From: Pseudomonadota bacterium
Lineage (GTDB): Bacteria; Pseudomonadota; Gammaproteobacteria; Burkholderiales; Thiobacillaceae
Reading direction: 5' to 3'
DNA: 64,000 nucleotides
NCBI GenBank assembly: GCA_021820845.1
Contig: JAKADC010000001.1
Location: 248,001 to 312,000 of the forward strand
The notes beneath the pieces were generated by a model. That model did not search any database. It saw only the letters and a program-made list of their open reading frames with translations, and had not been told where the DNA came from. Both the position numbers and the translations under genes were made by a program. Shown here in pieces: positions 29,483-38,253 of the stretch (within the stretch, counting starts at the first letter, position 1; each line of letters opens with the position of its first letter).

Positions 29483-29945
29483 GGCCCGGCCCGCCGGGCT
29501 CCGGTCGGCGCGCCGAGGTCTGCTTCACGAACGCGGTCTGCCCATCCTCGGACCGGATTCCTTGCTTTACTTTCGCGCAGCCTGCGCCAAAGGGCCGGGT
29601 TTGCCCGTCGCGTTCCGCGCGAGGCTTCCCGAGCCTCGATTTCAGGGCACCGGCTCGCGCGGGACCGCAATACGCTTCGTCGCCGGCGGTCACGCCGCGC
29701 CGCAGCCTTCCTCAGCCGCCGCCGTGCTACCATCGTCGCCGGCGAGCAATCCGGGCGGAAAACGAGGTCAGGGCCGATCGAGGGATGCGCCAGCGGGTGT
29801 TTCAAGCGGGATGCTCAAGTGTTCCCTTGACCCGCCCGTTAAACGGGTTTGGGGCGCAGCATTGAAAACGGCCGCTACGCATCGGGTACCGCTTTGCATC
29901 CATTTCCCTCCTGGGTCATCTACAACCTTATTCAAGGTATACAAC
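29483..29945. other. Intergenic region, no gene supported
   Basis: GC-rich sequence without a convincing frame. An extended -10-like TGCTACCAT occurs near 29727 and again near 30318 just before the rlmN-like gene. The last 60 bases carry the upstream region of the small lipoprotein. Confidence 0.5.
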
Positions 29946-30104
29946 ATGAACATGAAGAAGCTCTTGTCGCTATTTGCAGTCGTTGCGCTACTCGGTGGGT
30001 GTGCGGTATACACGCCCGCCGGATCCGTCGTGGTCGATCCCCACGGATCGGATGACGGCGGCGGCTTCTGCCCGCCAGGGCAGGCTAAAAAGGGCAATTG
30101 CTGA
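29946..30104 (+). CDS. Small lipoprotein
   Basis: A 52-residue protein. The signal MNMKKLLSLFAVVALLGGC ends in the lipobox LGGC (cysteine at about 19). The mature part is short and glycine/aspartate-rich, ending GFCPPGQAKKGNC with two more cysteines. The ending FCPPGQAKKG-x-C resembles small lipoproteins common in betaproteobacteria. A strong terminator follows at 30175. Function is unknown. Confidence 0.8.
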   Translation: MNMKKLLSLFAVVALLGGCAVYTPAGSVVVDPHGSDDGGGFCPPGQAKKGNC

Positions 30105-30174
30105 CCGCTCTTTGTCCGAGACCCCTCCGGAGCTGGCCGGTCGCCCTTTTTTGACGGCCGTGCAGACGGACGAA

Positions 30175-30202
30175 AAGGCCCGCGCCGATGCGGGCCTTTT
30201 TT
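30175..30202 (+). terminator. Rho-independent terminator after the small lipoprotein
   Basis: AAGGCCCGC (30175-30183) pairs with GCGGGCCTT (30190-30198) around GCCGAT; a run of six T begins at 30197. Confidence 0.85.
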
Positions 30203-30334
30203 CGTTCAGACCAGGATAAGCGGGAAGGCGCTCCGACCGCCATGAACGGGAGAACCATCGGGGCCAGGTCTTGCGTCAGCTCACGGCCGCGGGCTGCCGG
30301 ACCGCCCGCAACCGCGTGCTACCATCCGCGCGCC

Positions 30335-31336
30335 ATGCGACTCTCGCAACTCCGTCAACGCCTCCGCGACCTCGGCGCCGCGCCCTGCCACGAAGGCAGG
30401 GTATTGCGCGCCTGGGTGCGGGGAAGCTCGCTCGACACGAAGCGGCGGCCGGCCGAGGATTTTTTGCCGCGGGCCGTGCGCGAGGAGCTGCCTCGCCTCT
30501 TCGACGAATTGAAGGGTCTCGCGCGCGCGCATTCGGAGCATCCCGGCGAGGATGGCTCGGCTCGATTGCTGGTGGCGCTGGCGGACGGCCAGACCGTGGA
30601 GACCGTGCTGCTGCCGCGCGACGGGCTGTGCGTGTCCACCCAGGTCGGCTGCGCGGTGGGCTGTGTGTTCTGCATGACGGGCCGCGCCGGCCTGCTGCGC
30701 CAGTTGTCGAGCGCGGAGATCGTCGCGCAGGTGGTGCTGGCGCGCGCCCGCCGAGCGGTGAAGAAGGTCGTGTTCATGGGCATGGGCGAGCCGGCCCACA
30801 ATCTGGACAACGTGCTGGAGGCCATCGAGCTGCTCGGGCAGGAGGGCGGCATCGGCCACAAGAACCTCGTCTTCTCGACGGTGGGCGACCGTCGCGTGTT
30901 CGAACGCCTGCCGCAGTCCGCCGTGAAGCCCGCGCTGGCGCTTTCGCTGCACACCACCGACGCGGACCTGCGCCGGCGACTGCTGCCGAGGGCGCCCGAC
31001 ATCGCGCCGGCCGAACTGGTCGAGCTGGGCGAGGCCTACGCCCGCCGCACCGGCTATCCGATCCAGTACCAATGGACGCTGCTCGAAGGCATCAACGACA
31101 GCGAGGCCGAACTGGACGGGATCGTCCGCCTGCTGGCCGGCAAGTACGCCGTCATGAACCTGATCCCCTACAACCCGACCGACGGAGACGGCTTCCGCCG
31201 CCCGAGCTGGGAGCAGGCGGCCGCGATGGCGCGCACGCTCCATCGGCGCGGCGTGCTCGCCAAGCTGCGCCATTCTGCGGGGCAGGATGTCGAGGGCGGA
31301 TGCGGACAACTGCGGGCGCGCGCGCTGGGCGCATGA
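30335..31336 (+). CDS. RlmN/Cfr-family radical SAM RNA methyltransferase
   Basis: A 333-residue enzyme from the ATG at 30335 (MRLSQLRQRLRDLG). The radical SAM cluster motif C-x3-C-x2-C is in GCAVGCVFCMTG. Other family marks are VVFMGMGEPAHNLDNVL, LVFSTVGDRRVF, ALSLHTTDADLRRRLLP, TLLEGINDSEAEL and VMNLIPYNP. The resolving cysteine near the C-terminus is probably in DVEGGCGQL. RlmN methylates A2503 of 23S rRNA and some tRNAs. The usual betaproteobacterial rlmN lies by ndk/hisS, so this may be a second copy; that cannot be checked here. Its N-terminal domain is shorter than typical. Confidence 0.88.
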   Translation: MRLSQLRQRLRDLGAAPCHEGRVLRAWVRGSSLDTKRRPAEDFLPRAVREELPRLFDELKGLARAHSEHPGEDGSARLLVALADGQTVETVLLPRDGLCVSTQVGCAVGCVFCMTGRAGLLRQLSSAEIVAQVVLARARRAVKKVVFMGMGEPAHNLDNVLEAIELLGQEGGIGHKNLVFSTVGDRRVFERLPQSAVKPALALSLHTTDADLRRRLLPRAPDIAPAELVELGEAYARRTGYPIQYQWTLLEGINDSEAELDGIVRLLAGKYAVMNLIPYNPTDGDGFRRPSWEQAAAMARTLHRRGVLAKLRHSAGQDVEGGCGQLRARALGA

Positions 31337-31380
31337 CGCATCATGGCGTCCGTTTCAGGCTGACGAACGCGATTGACCTG

Positions 31381-32196
31381 TTACCGCTGTCGCGTTCCCC
31401 GGCCCTCGGGGACGAGCCCGAAGGCATACCACCAGCCGGTCACGGGCGACCGGCGGAACAGGACGGTGCGCAGCTTGCCGCGGAAGACATAGCGTGCGAC
31501 GCCTTCCTCCCGGGCCAGCATGTCCCTGAATGCCCGGCTCAGGTCCTGCTGCCCGAGTTTCGTCGGATCCACGAATATCAGGCTCGGATCCCAGTCCAGC
31601 CCGACGAGGGGGCGCGCGTCGAAGGAAAAGAAAATCATGGTGTCGTCGAGCTCCATCTCCCGCTCCAGCCGGGCACCAAGCTGGTCGAGATAAACAGAGG
31701 CACCGAGGACGCCGACCACGGCCTTGTCGGGCCGTGTCACCGGCACGGCCACGATAGCGACACTCTTGCCGGTGGCCTTGCTCACGACCAGGTCGCCGAT
31801 GACCGCTTGCCCGGCCAATACCTTCGGAAAATAGGCGCGAGTCGAGAGATTGCCGGCGGCCCTGCCTTCCTGAACGCTCCAGTAAGTGCCGTCGGGCAGG
31901 GCGAACCAGTTTAGCGCCGCAACGTTTTGTTCGCCCACCTGCGCAAGCGCTTGCCTGATCTTCGGCCAGTCGGCCGATTGCGCTTCGGGAGTCGCCGCCA
32001 GCGTGCGCAGCGAATCAGCCAACTTGAGCAGGTGTCCGTCGCCGAGGGCAACCAGCGACGCCAGGGCCACCTTGCCGTCCACCGTGAATGCCGGGGCAGG
32101 CTGTTCCGTGGCGCCGGCATGGCTTTTTGCAGGAACGAAAACGATCAGCGCGAATGCCGCGAAGAGGAACGCGAGCGCTGGATGTCGTGCAGTCAT
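31381..32196 (-). CDS. Exported Cache (PDC)-type sensor-domain protein without output domain
   Basis: A 271-residue protein with a signal peptide (FLFAAFALIVFVPAKSHA). The rest looks like a PDC/dCache ligand-binding fold: ALNWFALPDGTYWSVQEG, VVSKATGKSVAIVAVPV, VVGVLGASVYLDQLGARL and GWDPSL-like GLDWDPSLIFVDPTK. Such domains normally precede kinase, GGDEF or chemoreceptor modules across a membrane. None is attached here, and no second transmembrane segment is seen. It is probably a free periplasmic binding protein. Confidence 0.7.
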   Translation of the reverse strand: MTARHPALAFLFAAFALIVFVPAKSHAGATEQPAPAFTVDGKVALASLVALGDGHLLKLADSLRTLAATPEAQSADWPKIRQALAQVGEQNVAALNWFALPDGTYWSVQEGRAAGNLSTRAYFPKVLAGQAVIGDLVVSKATGKSVAIVAVPVTRPDKAVVGVLGASVYLDQLGARLEREMELDDTMIFFSFDARPLVGLDWDPSLIFVDPTKLGQQDLSRAFRDMLAREEGVARYVFRGKLRTVLFRRSPVTGWWYAFGLVPEGRGTRQR

Positions 32197-32354
32197 GGGC
32201 GGCGGCTCCTCCGGCGTATGTGGCTTGCTGAACGATAACCCACGCCGGGAGCGGGTCGCAATTCGGGTGCGCGAGGTTCCCGGCTTGTTCGTCCATATCG
32301 GCTTCTATACTTGGGATCGAGCAGGGAGCCACGGGATGGATGGAGGGACTGGAC

Positions 32355-32945
32355 ATGGCCAGATGGATATTCGAGCCCGGACACTTTGCCGCGGAGTTCG
32401 CCGTGCGGCACATGATGGTGTCGCACATGCGCGGCGTCTTCAAGAACGTGCAGGGCAGCATCGACTTCGACCCTGACAAGCCCGCGGATACCGCCGTCGT
32501 CGAGGCGACGATCCGTGCGGCCGGCATCTGGACCGGGGACGACGAGCGCGATGCGCATCTGCGCGGCCCGGACTTCCTGGATGTGGAGACATACCCGGAC
32601 ATCGTCTTCCGCAGCACCGAGGTCCGCTGCGTCGGTGAAGGCGATTTCAAGGTCGCGGGCGATCTCTCCCTCCGCGGCGTGACCCGCCCCGTCGTGCTTG
32701 CTGCCCGGTATCTGGGCCGCTGGCGGTGCCCCTACTGGGAGGGTGACCGGGATCTGGGGCCGACCACCCGCATCGGTTTCGTCGCCACCACGGCGATCGA
32801 CCGCCATCACTTCGGCGTGAGTTGGAACGCCCCCCTGGACCGGGGCGGCATGGTCGTCGGTGACGAGGTCGCGATCACCGTGGACGTCGAGGCCATCCTC
32901 GAATCCGATATGCAGCGGATAGCGGGGATACTGCGAGGGCAGTGA
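32355..32945 (+). CDS. YceI-family protein, without signal peptide
   Basis: A 196-residue lipocalin-like protein starting at the ATG at 32355 (MARWIFEPGHFAAEFAVRHM). Family pattern: FAVRHMMVSHMRGVFKNVQG, then RDAHLRGPDFLDVETYPDIV and LSLRGVTRPVVL, ending with IDRHHFGVSWN. YceI proteins bind isoprenoid-type or amide lipids; many are periplasmic, but this one has no signal peptide. It lies upstream of the DsrE-like gene in the same direction. Confidence 0.9.
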   Translation: MARWIFEPGHFAAEFAVRHMMVSHMRGVFKNVQGSIDFDPDKPADTAVVEATIRAAGIWTGDDERDAHLRGPDFLDVETYPDIVFRSTEVRCVGEGDFKVAGDLSLRGVTRPVVLAARYLGRWRCPYWEGDRDLGPTTRIGFVATTAIDRHHFGVSWNAPLDRGGMVVGDEVAITVDVEAILESDMQRIAGILRGQ

Positions 32946-33092
32946 AGTCCGCGGCGGGTTTGTTCCAGTTTTTCCGATCGATGCACATGGGCGGGGCTGC
33001 GCGTGGCGACGAAGCCTCGCGTGAGAATCCGTGACGACTACCATGTGAGCTTCAGGCACGCAGACCAAGCGGTTTTTTCGAAAGGAGACGAT

Positions 33093-33470
33093 ATGAAAGT
33101 TGCCTACGTTTTCGCCACCGACATGGCATCGACCTTCAAGCTGAACACCATGATCCTGCCGCAGCTCGAGGCGGGCAATCACGGCGCGGAAGTGGTAGGG
33201 ATGATGTTTTTCGACGACAACATCTACACCCTGCGCAGCGGCGATCCCTTTGGCGAAAGACTGGCGAAAGTGGCCCGGGAAAAAGGCATCCTGCTGATGG
33301 CGTGCGACCAGTGCGCGGTCCGCCGCGGGCTGGCCGAGGGCGCGTTCGAGCAATGCGGCAGCGGTCAGGTCACGCCGAAGGGACTGATCGAAGGCGCGCG
33401 CGTGGGATGCTTTCCTCAACTCTACGCGGCCCTGGCGGAGGTCGCCGGCGTCCAGGTCATTTCGCTTTGA
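33093..33470 (+). CDS. DsrE-like sulfur-relay family protein (cytoplasmic)
   Basis: A 125-residue protein after a strong ribosome site (AAAGGAG) before the ATG at 33093. The DsrE/F fold is suggested by MKVAYVFATDMASTFKLNTM, then GAEVVGMMFFDDNIYTLRSG and LLMACDQCAVRRGLAEG with a C-x2-C pair. DsrE-family proteins carry persulfide sulfur on a cysteine in sulfur oxidation or tRNA thiolation. The CDQC pair could serve that role. No dsr operon is adjacent. Confidence 0.78.
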   Translation: MKVAYVFATDMASTFKLNTMILPQLEAGNHGAEVVGMMFFDDNIYTLRSGDPFGERLAKVAREKGILLMACDQCAVRRGLAEGAFEQCGSGQVTPKGLIEGARVGCFPQLYAALAEVAGVQVISL

Positions 33471-33627
33471 TTTCCTGATGTCCCGGGCGCGCGGCGAACG
33501 AATACCGGAACGAAAAAAACCGGAATCCGGCCAAACCTTTTCGACGCGTGCGCGGTCCAACCCGCTCTTTCCTTTTCCAGCAGTGCCCGCGCTTCTCCCT
33601 TCCTGCCCGACCCATGAACGTCAATCC

Positions 33628-34488
33628 ATGACGCACCCCTATTGCATGGCCTCGCGCTGCGCGCTGGCGGCCGCGTGTGTGCGCCACCCAGCCGGGTCCG
33701 ACGGGGACCGTGCGGGACGCAGCCATGCCGATTTCAGCGAAGCGCTCGGCCGCGGATCGGACGGCGCAGCGGGCTGCCCGTTCTTCACGGACCGCAGCGA
33801 CGCCGTGGACGCGCGACCGTCGCCGGGCGGGCTGGCGCACGAGCCGCCGGGCCCGGGAGTCCTGCACGAACCCATCGTGGGCGCGTTCGGGCTGCAGGGC
33901 GACCAGCCTTTCGTCAGCATCCGCGGCGATCCGAGCCTGCGCGAGACCGTCCCGCTGCGGCCGCGCCAGAATTCCCGGCTCGACCATGTCGCGGGAGAGG
34001 TGCTGGAAACCTGCGCCGAGCTGCTGCGCAATACCGGTGTCTACGCGATCTACGTCGGCTTCAACAGCTCCGAAGTGCGCACGGAATCGATCTTCAATCC
34101 TTTTTCCTACGAAGTGCACGACGCCGAGGACCTGGTGAAGCCGGGCTACACCGCGCGACATTTCGTAACGGTTCCGTATGCGGAAAAAATGCGCACCGTC
34201 GCGTGGGTGCGCGCGACGCTGCAGACGGGCCCGCTGCGGCGCTACCTGCCGCCGCACTGGCTGACGCTGATGGATGCGGAGCGCACGAGCTGGCGGCCGC
34301 TGGCGCAAGACCGCATCGACGCGGTCGTGCAGGGCTTCAACACCCTGCGCGGAATCGAGGCGTATTACCTGCGCAACGCGGCGATTTCACTTCCGGAAGG
34401 TGTCGTGCGCGCGTCGTACAACTGCGATGGCACGTATATCGTGCGGGCGGAATACTTTCCCGAGTTCGTGCGCATCAATACGCCGTGA
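33628..34488 (+). CDS. Unrecognised protein with a cysteine-rich N-terminus
   Basis: A 286-residue protein from the ATG at 33628. The N-terminus holds C6, C11, C17 and C50 (YCMASRCALAAACVRH, then AAGCPFF), a likely metal or Fe-S site or disulfide cluster. A proline-rich middle (about 60-120) leads to an alpha/beta C-terminal part with VYAIYVGFNSSEVRTESIFN and a repeat of aromatic residues (ARHFVTVPYAEKMRTVAWV, ASYNCDGTYIVRAEYFPEF). No signal peptide. I do not recognise the family. The C-terminal half has clear secondary-structure-like periodicity, which supports coding. Confidence 0.65.
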   Translation: MTHPYCMASRCALAAACVRHPAGSDGDRAGRSHADFSEALGRGSDGAAGCPFFTDRSDAVDARPSPGGLAHEPPGPGVLHEPIVGAFGLQGDQPFVSIRGDPSLRETVPLRPRQNSRLDHVAGEVLETCAELLRNTGVYAIYVGFNSSEVRTESIFNPFSYEVHDAEDLVKPGYTARHFVTVPYAEKMRTVAWVRATLQTGPLRRYLPPHWLTLMDAERTSWRPLAQDRIDAVVQGFNTLRGIEAYYLRNAAISLPEGVVRASYNCDGTYIVRAEYFPEFVRINTP

Positions 34489-34515
34489 CGCGGCGCGCGG
34501 CGAAGCCAGCGCGAT

Positions 34516-35007
34516 TCAGGCCTTCTGGGTCCAGAGCACGCACCAGCCGGAAGGGCTGATCTTGCCTTCCACCAGCCTGCACGTATTCGACTCGGCGACG
34601 AAATGCATGCAGTCGGCGCACTTCTTCCCGTCCTTGGGCTGATCCTGGTACTGCACGCTGGCCTGCGAGGCCTTGCCCGGCGTGGCGGGCGCCGCCGATT
34701 CCGAAGGTGGCGGGGCGGCGGGCTCGGAGGACTGCCCCGGCGGCGGTTCCTCGGGTTGCGCGGGCGTCGGGTTGGCGGGCGCCACCATGTCGGGAGAAGG
34801 CGCGGTCGGCTCGGAGCCGGGACTGCCCTCGTCCTTCTTGGAGCAGCCGATCAGCGAGGCCGGGAGCAGCAGTCCGCAGCCGGCGGCGAGGGCGCCGCGC
34901 AGCATCGCTCTGCGGGACGGAATGTCAGGTGCATTCGAGGGCAGGTTGTCGGGGATGGCCTCGCTCGCGGGCTGCGTGGAACGGTCCTCGAGGGTTCTCC
35001 GGTTCAT
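34516..35007 (-). CDS. High-potential iron-sulfur protein, Tat-exported lipoprotein form
   Basis: A 163-residue protein. The C-terminal 50 residues are a HiPIP: four cysteines at 130, 133, 143 and 156 (KKCADCMHF, NTCRLV, SGWCVLW) bind a [4Fe-4S] cluster. The N-terminus has a twin-arginine signal SRRAMLRGALAAGCG (31-45) with a possible lipobox LIGC (52-55). A proline/glutamate/serine-rich linker of about 65 residues separates the anchor from the HiPIP domain. HiPIPs carry electrons from periplasmic oxidations to terminal oxidases or photosynthetic centres. The tether and lipobox suggest an outer- or inner-membrane-anchored electron carrier. The start at 35007 is chosen for its GGAGAC site. Confidence 0.9.
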   Translation of the reverse strand: MNRRTLEDRSTQPASEAIPDNLPSNAPDIPSRRAMLRGALAAGCGLLLPASLIGCSKKDEGSPGSEPTAPSPDMVAPANPTPAQPEEPPPGQSSEPAAPPPSESAAPATPGKASQASVQYQDQPKDGKKCADCMHFVAESNTCRLVEGKISPSGWCVLWTQKA

Positions 35008-35301
35008 CTCGGTCTCCTTTCGTAAACTGGCGGATGGACGCCCCGCTGCGAGGACGACCGGCGGGGAAGGGTGCAGCAATTGCCAGAAAAAGCGTTATAG
35101 AACGACGTCCGCATTTGTCCAGGCGCGCGAACCCGGCCGCGCCGCGCGATGGCGGGCAATTCGAAGACGGCACCGGAACCGCGGAACATCCGGACCGGTC
35201 ATGCAAGCGAAGCGGGGAAGCGCATCGCCGACGGCTTCCGCAACGACCGCCGGCGACGCAGAATCCGATCGATGCAAGATCAAAATGAGGCCCATGGACC
35301 G

Positions 35302-36339
35302 ATGAAGAAAAATCGTCTCGGAAACAGCGATCTGTTCGTCCCGGCCATCTGCCTGGGCACGATGACGTTCGGCCAGCAGAACAGCGAAGCCGAAGCCCAC
35401 GCCCAGTTGGACCACGCCCTGGAGCATGACGTCAATTTCATCGACACCGCGGAAATGTACCCCGTGCCCGCGCGGTCCGAGACGAGCGGGCTCACCGAGC
35501 GCTACGTAGGCAGCTGGCTGAGGCGCCAGCCGCGCGACCGCGTCATTCTGGCGACCAAGGCGACCGGCCCGGGACGCGGGATGGACTGGATCCGGAAAGG
35601 CCGGCTCGGTTTCAGCCGTGCCAGCCTGCAGCAGGCGCTCGACGGGTCGCTCGCGCGCCTGCAGACGGACTACGTCGACCTCTACCAGCTGCATTGGCCG
35701 GATCGCAACGTGCCGGTATTCGGGCAGTACCACTTCGACCCCGGGCAGGAGCGCGAGACCGTGCCGCTGCGCGAGACGCTGACGGCAATGGCGGGCTTCA
35801 TCGAGGCGGGCAAGATCCGCCACTGGGGGCTTTCCAACGAAACGCCGTGGGGCCTCATGACCGTGCTGCGCCTGGCCGACGAGATCGGGCTTCCGCGTCC
35901 GGTTTCTGTCCAGAACGCCTACAGCCTCCTGAATCGGACCTGGGAGAAGGGGCTGGCGGAGATCGCCTTCCGCGAAAAGATCAGCCTGCTTGCCTATTCG
36001 CCGCTCGGCTTCGGCGTGCTGTCCGCAAAATACCTGCGCGATCCCGGAGCGGCCGGGCGCGTGAACCTGTTCGCGGGTTTCGCCGGCCGCTACGCCAAGC
36101 CCAACACGGCGCCCGCCGTTGCGGCGTACGCGGCGGTCGCGGAGCGGCACGGCCTCACGCCCGTCCAGTTGGCGCTGGGGTTCGTCAGCAGCCGCTGGTG
36201 CGTGGACAGCACGATCGTCGGCGCCACGACGCTGGCGCAGCTGCAGGAGAACCTGGACGCCGTCGAGGTCACGCTGTCAGCCGAGGTCATTGCAGACATC
36301 GAGCGCGTGTACCTGGCGTTTCCCGACCCGGCGCCGTGA
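35302..36339 (+). CDS. Aldo/keto reductase (Tas-like)
   Basis: A 345-residue NADPH-dependent oxidoreductase, starting at MKKNRLGNSDLFVPAICLGT. Catalytic residues are in FIDTAEMYPVPAR (D, Y), ILATKATGP (K) and LYQLHWPDR (H). NADPH-binding pieces are in LLAYSPLGFGVLSAKY and STIVGATTLAQLQENL. Its closest well-known relative is E. coli Tas. The substrate is unknown. Upstream in-frame sequence (from 35149) lacks a ribosome site and was excluded. Confidence 0.92.
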   Translation: MKKNRLGNSDLFVPAICLGTMTFGQQNSEAEAHAQLDHALEHDVNFIDTAEMYPVPARSETSGLTERYVGSWLRRQPRDRVILATKATGPGRGMDWIRKGRLGFSRASLQQALDGSLARLQTDYVDLYQLHWPDRNVPVFGQYHFDPGQERETVPLRETLTAMAGFIEAGKIRHWGLSNETPWGLMTVLRLADEIGLPRPVSVQNAYSLLNRTWEKGLAEIAFREKISLLAYSPLGFGVLSAKYLRDPGAAGRVNLFAGFAGRYAKPNTAPAVAAYAAVAERHGLTPVQLALGFVSSRWCVDSTIVGATTLAQLQENLDAVEVTLSAEVIADIERVYLAFPDPAP

Positions 36340-36367
36340 GCGCCGGCAGGCAGGCGAGGCGCGCGGG

Positions 36368-36673
36368 TCAGTCGCGGTCGCCGGGGCCGCGTCCGCGGGG
36401 GCCGCGATTCTTGTACCGGATTTCGCGCGGGTAGCGGTCGGGCGGCAGGGCTCTCCAGGGGCCCGCCCGGTCGCGCGAATAGCTCCACCGATTGTCGTGG
36501 TAGTAGTAGAAGAAGCCGTCGTGGACGTAGTACGGTTCCACCCCGAGCTCGACCACCATCGGAAGGGCCGGCGCCACCACGTAATCCGGGCCGTACGCGG
36601 GCGACACGACGCACCCCGACAGCAGAAGCGCGGCGAACAGCGGACCGTATATCGTCGTTCTAAGCTCGGTCAT
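36368..36673 (-). CDS. Small YXWV-like lipoprotein
   Basis: A 101-residue protein. The signal ends in a lipobox LLSGC (cysteine 21). The mature part is rich in tyrosine and proline (PYYVHDGFFYYYHDNRWSYS) and ends in an arginine/glycine-rich tail. Similar short envelope lipoproteins are common in betaproteobacteria. The role is unknown. Confidence 0.8.
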   Translation of the reverse strand: MTELRTTIYGPLFAALLLSGCVVSPAYGPDYVVAPALPMVVELGVEPYYVHDGFFYYYHDNRWSYSRDRAGPWRALPPDRYPREIRYKNRGPRGRGPGDRD

Positions 36674-36900
36674 GTCGTTCTCCTGGTTGTGACTATGCCT
36701 GATAGCGGAGCCCGTCGCGCCGTGTCGCGGGCTTGCGCGGGAAACCGCATATCGATCAGTTCTTTATAGCCGTTTCTCCGCTTGCGGGAAGGCCGCGGCG
36801 CGTGCGCCAGACCCTCGTCCGGAGCGGCACGACAGTGCCGGAAATCCGCTGGCACGCAAATCGCATTTCATGGGCCAGTCCCTGTTCTCGGAATCGCGCC

Positions 36901-37098
36901 ATGACGACGGCCGGAAAGACGCCAGAACCCGCCCCACAAAGCGATATCGTGGAGCCGGAACTGCTGAACATGCTGCAGACAATGATCGACGCCCGGTGCG
37001 GATTGTCGGCAATTCATCAACTGCTTGACGGGGCCACGACGATGGCGGAAATCCGCGAGCGATTCGCCCGCTGGCAGGCGGGGCAGTGCGACGGATAG
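36901..37098 (+). CDS. Small protein of unknown function
   Basis: A 65-residue frame from the ATG at 36901 (MTTAGKTPEPAPQSDIVEPE). The helical part ELLNMLQTMIDARCGLSAIH and IRERFARWQAGQ looks like a real amphipathic protein, without a known family. No obvious ribosome site. It sits between two leftward genes. Confidence 0.45.
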   Translation: MTTAGKTPEPAPQSDIVEPELLNMLQTMIDARCGLSAIHQLLDGATTMAEIRERFARWQAGQCDG

Positions 37099-37107
37099 CC
37101 ACCGGCA

Positions 37108-38031
37108 TCACCCCGCAAGAAGCAAGGGCTCCGGACGTGGAGTCGGCACCCCGGGCGGCCGGAAGGGCGTGCGCTTCACTTCGTTGCCCTGGCGGTTGCG
37201 GTAGACCAGTTCGCGGCTGGCGAAGTCGTATTCCGGATGGAGCGGATCGCTCCACTGGGTGAGGAAGTGCACGTAGAACGCCGAAAACAGGCCCTGGGCG
37301 GGCTTGTCGCGGCAGAGCGCGAAGACGTACTCGGGCTGGTCCTTCAGCGCCTGCCCGCCGTGGCAATACTGCACCCACACGTGTTCACCCGTCACGATCA
37401 GGTTCCAGAAGGGTGGATCTTCATAGAACTTGAGCGAGACCTGTTTGCCGGCCGCCGCCAGCGCGGCGAGCCGCTCGATCGTGGCCGCGGTCTCGCGGCG
37501 GTAGGTCTCGAGCAGCGGAAGCGGGTCGCCGTGGCTTTGCGCGCGGCGCGTCGCGCCCGGGCCGTAAGGATTCATCAGCATCACGCGCAATTCGTAGCTG
37601 TGATCGATGACGCCGCGCAGCTTGCGCCGCTCGGAGACGAAGGTGTCGTGGCCCGTCACCGACATCACCGCGACGTCGCGGGTGCCGGTGATGCGATCGA
37701 GCAGTTTGCGGTCGTGCCAGCGCATGAGCCAGCCGTCCTCGCCGCGAACGTGCACCAGCGATGCCAGGCGGTTCAGGCGGTGGCTGAGCCGTCCCTGCCG
37801 CGCGCTGAGAAAGAGGTTGAACAGCATCACCAGCACGGCGGCGAAGATGATCTCGTTGGCCAGCAGGAGTTGTGAATCGTCTTCCACGCGGGGCCACCAC
37901 GTGAAGAGGATGAATTTCGCCAGCATCGGAAGCGAGAAGGCGATGCCGACGGCGAGGAGGGTGACGCCGATATGGCTGAAGATGTGCCGCAGCGTTTGAA
38001 CGATGCTGAAAATATGCGGGGGGCGCACCAT
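37108..38031 (-). CDS. Inner-membrane protein with a large cytoplasmic domain
   Basis: A 307-residue protein. Two transmembrane segments (IGVTLLAVGIAFSLPMLAKF and IIFAAVLVMLFNLFLSA) lie in the first 80 residues. The cytoplasmic part has VAVMSVTGHDTFVSERRKL, LRVMLMNPYGPGATRRA and NLIVTGEHVWVQYCHGG. The layout recalls proteins with a divergent phospholipase-D-like fold, but no HKD motif is present. I do not recognise a function. Confidence 0.75.
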   Translation of the reverse strand: MVRPPHIFSIVQTLRHIFSHIGVTLLAVGIAFSLPMLAKFILFTWWPRVEDDSQLLLANEIIFAAVLVMLFNLFLSARQGRLSHRLNRLASLVHVRGEDGWLMRWHDRKLLDRITGTRDVAVMSVTGHDTFVSERRKLRGVIDHSYELRVMLMNPYGPGATRRAQSHGDPLPLLETYRRETAATIERLAALAAAGKQVSLKFYEDPPFWNLIVTGEHVWVQYCHGGQALKDQPEYVFALCRDKPAQGLFSAFYVHFLTQWSDPLHPEYDFASRELVYRNRQGNEVKRTPFRPPGVPTPRPEPLLLAG

Positions 38032-38253
38032 GAAGCGTGTCTCCTGTGGAGCAAGAGGGGGCGGACTGATCGTCGTGCCGGTCGCGCGGGGACCGGTGTG
38101 CGAGCCGGTATGCGATCGAGAACGGGGAAATGGACAAGCGGGGCGATTGCCCCGTTGATTGGGGGACCGGCCTCGGACGGGAATGTCTCCGTGTCGACGG
38201 GCCGGCCCGGCTTTCAGCCCCGGCCGCCTTCCGGCGGCAGGGCATCCGGCGCC

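Noticed and set aside
29562-29945. An N-terminal extension of the small lipoprotein from 29562
   Set aside because: The extension would bury the signal peptide and lipobox; the ATG at 29946 gives a standard lipoprotein start.
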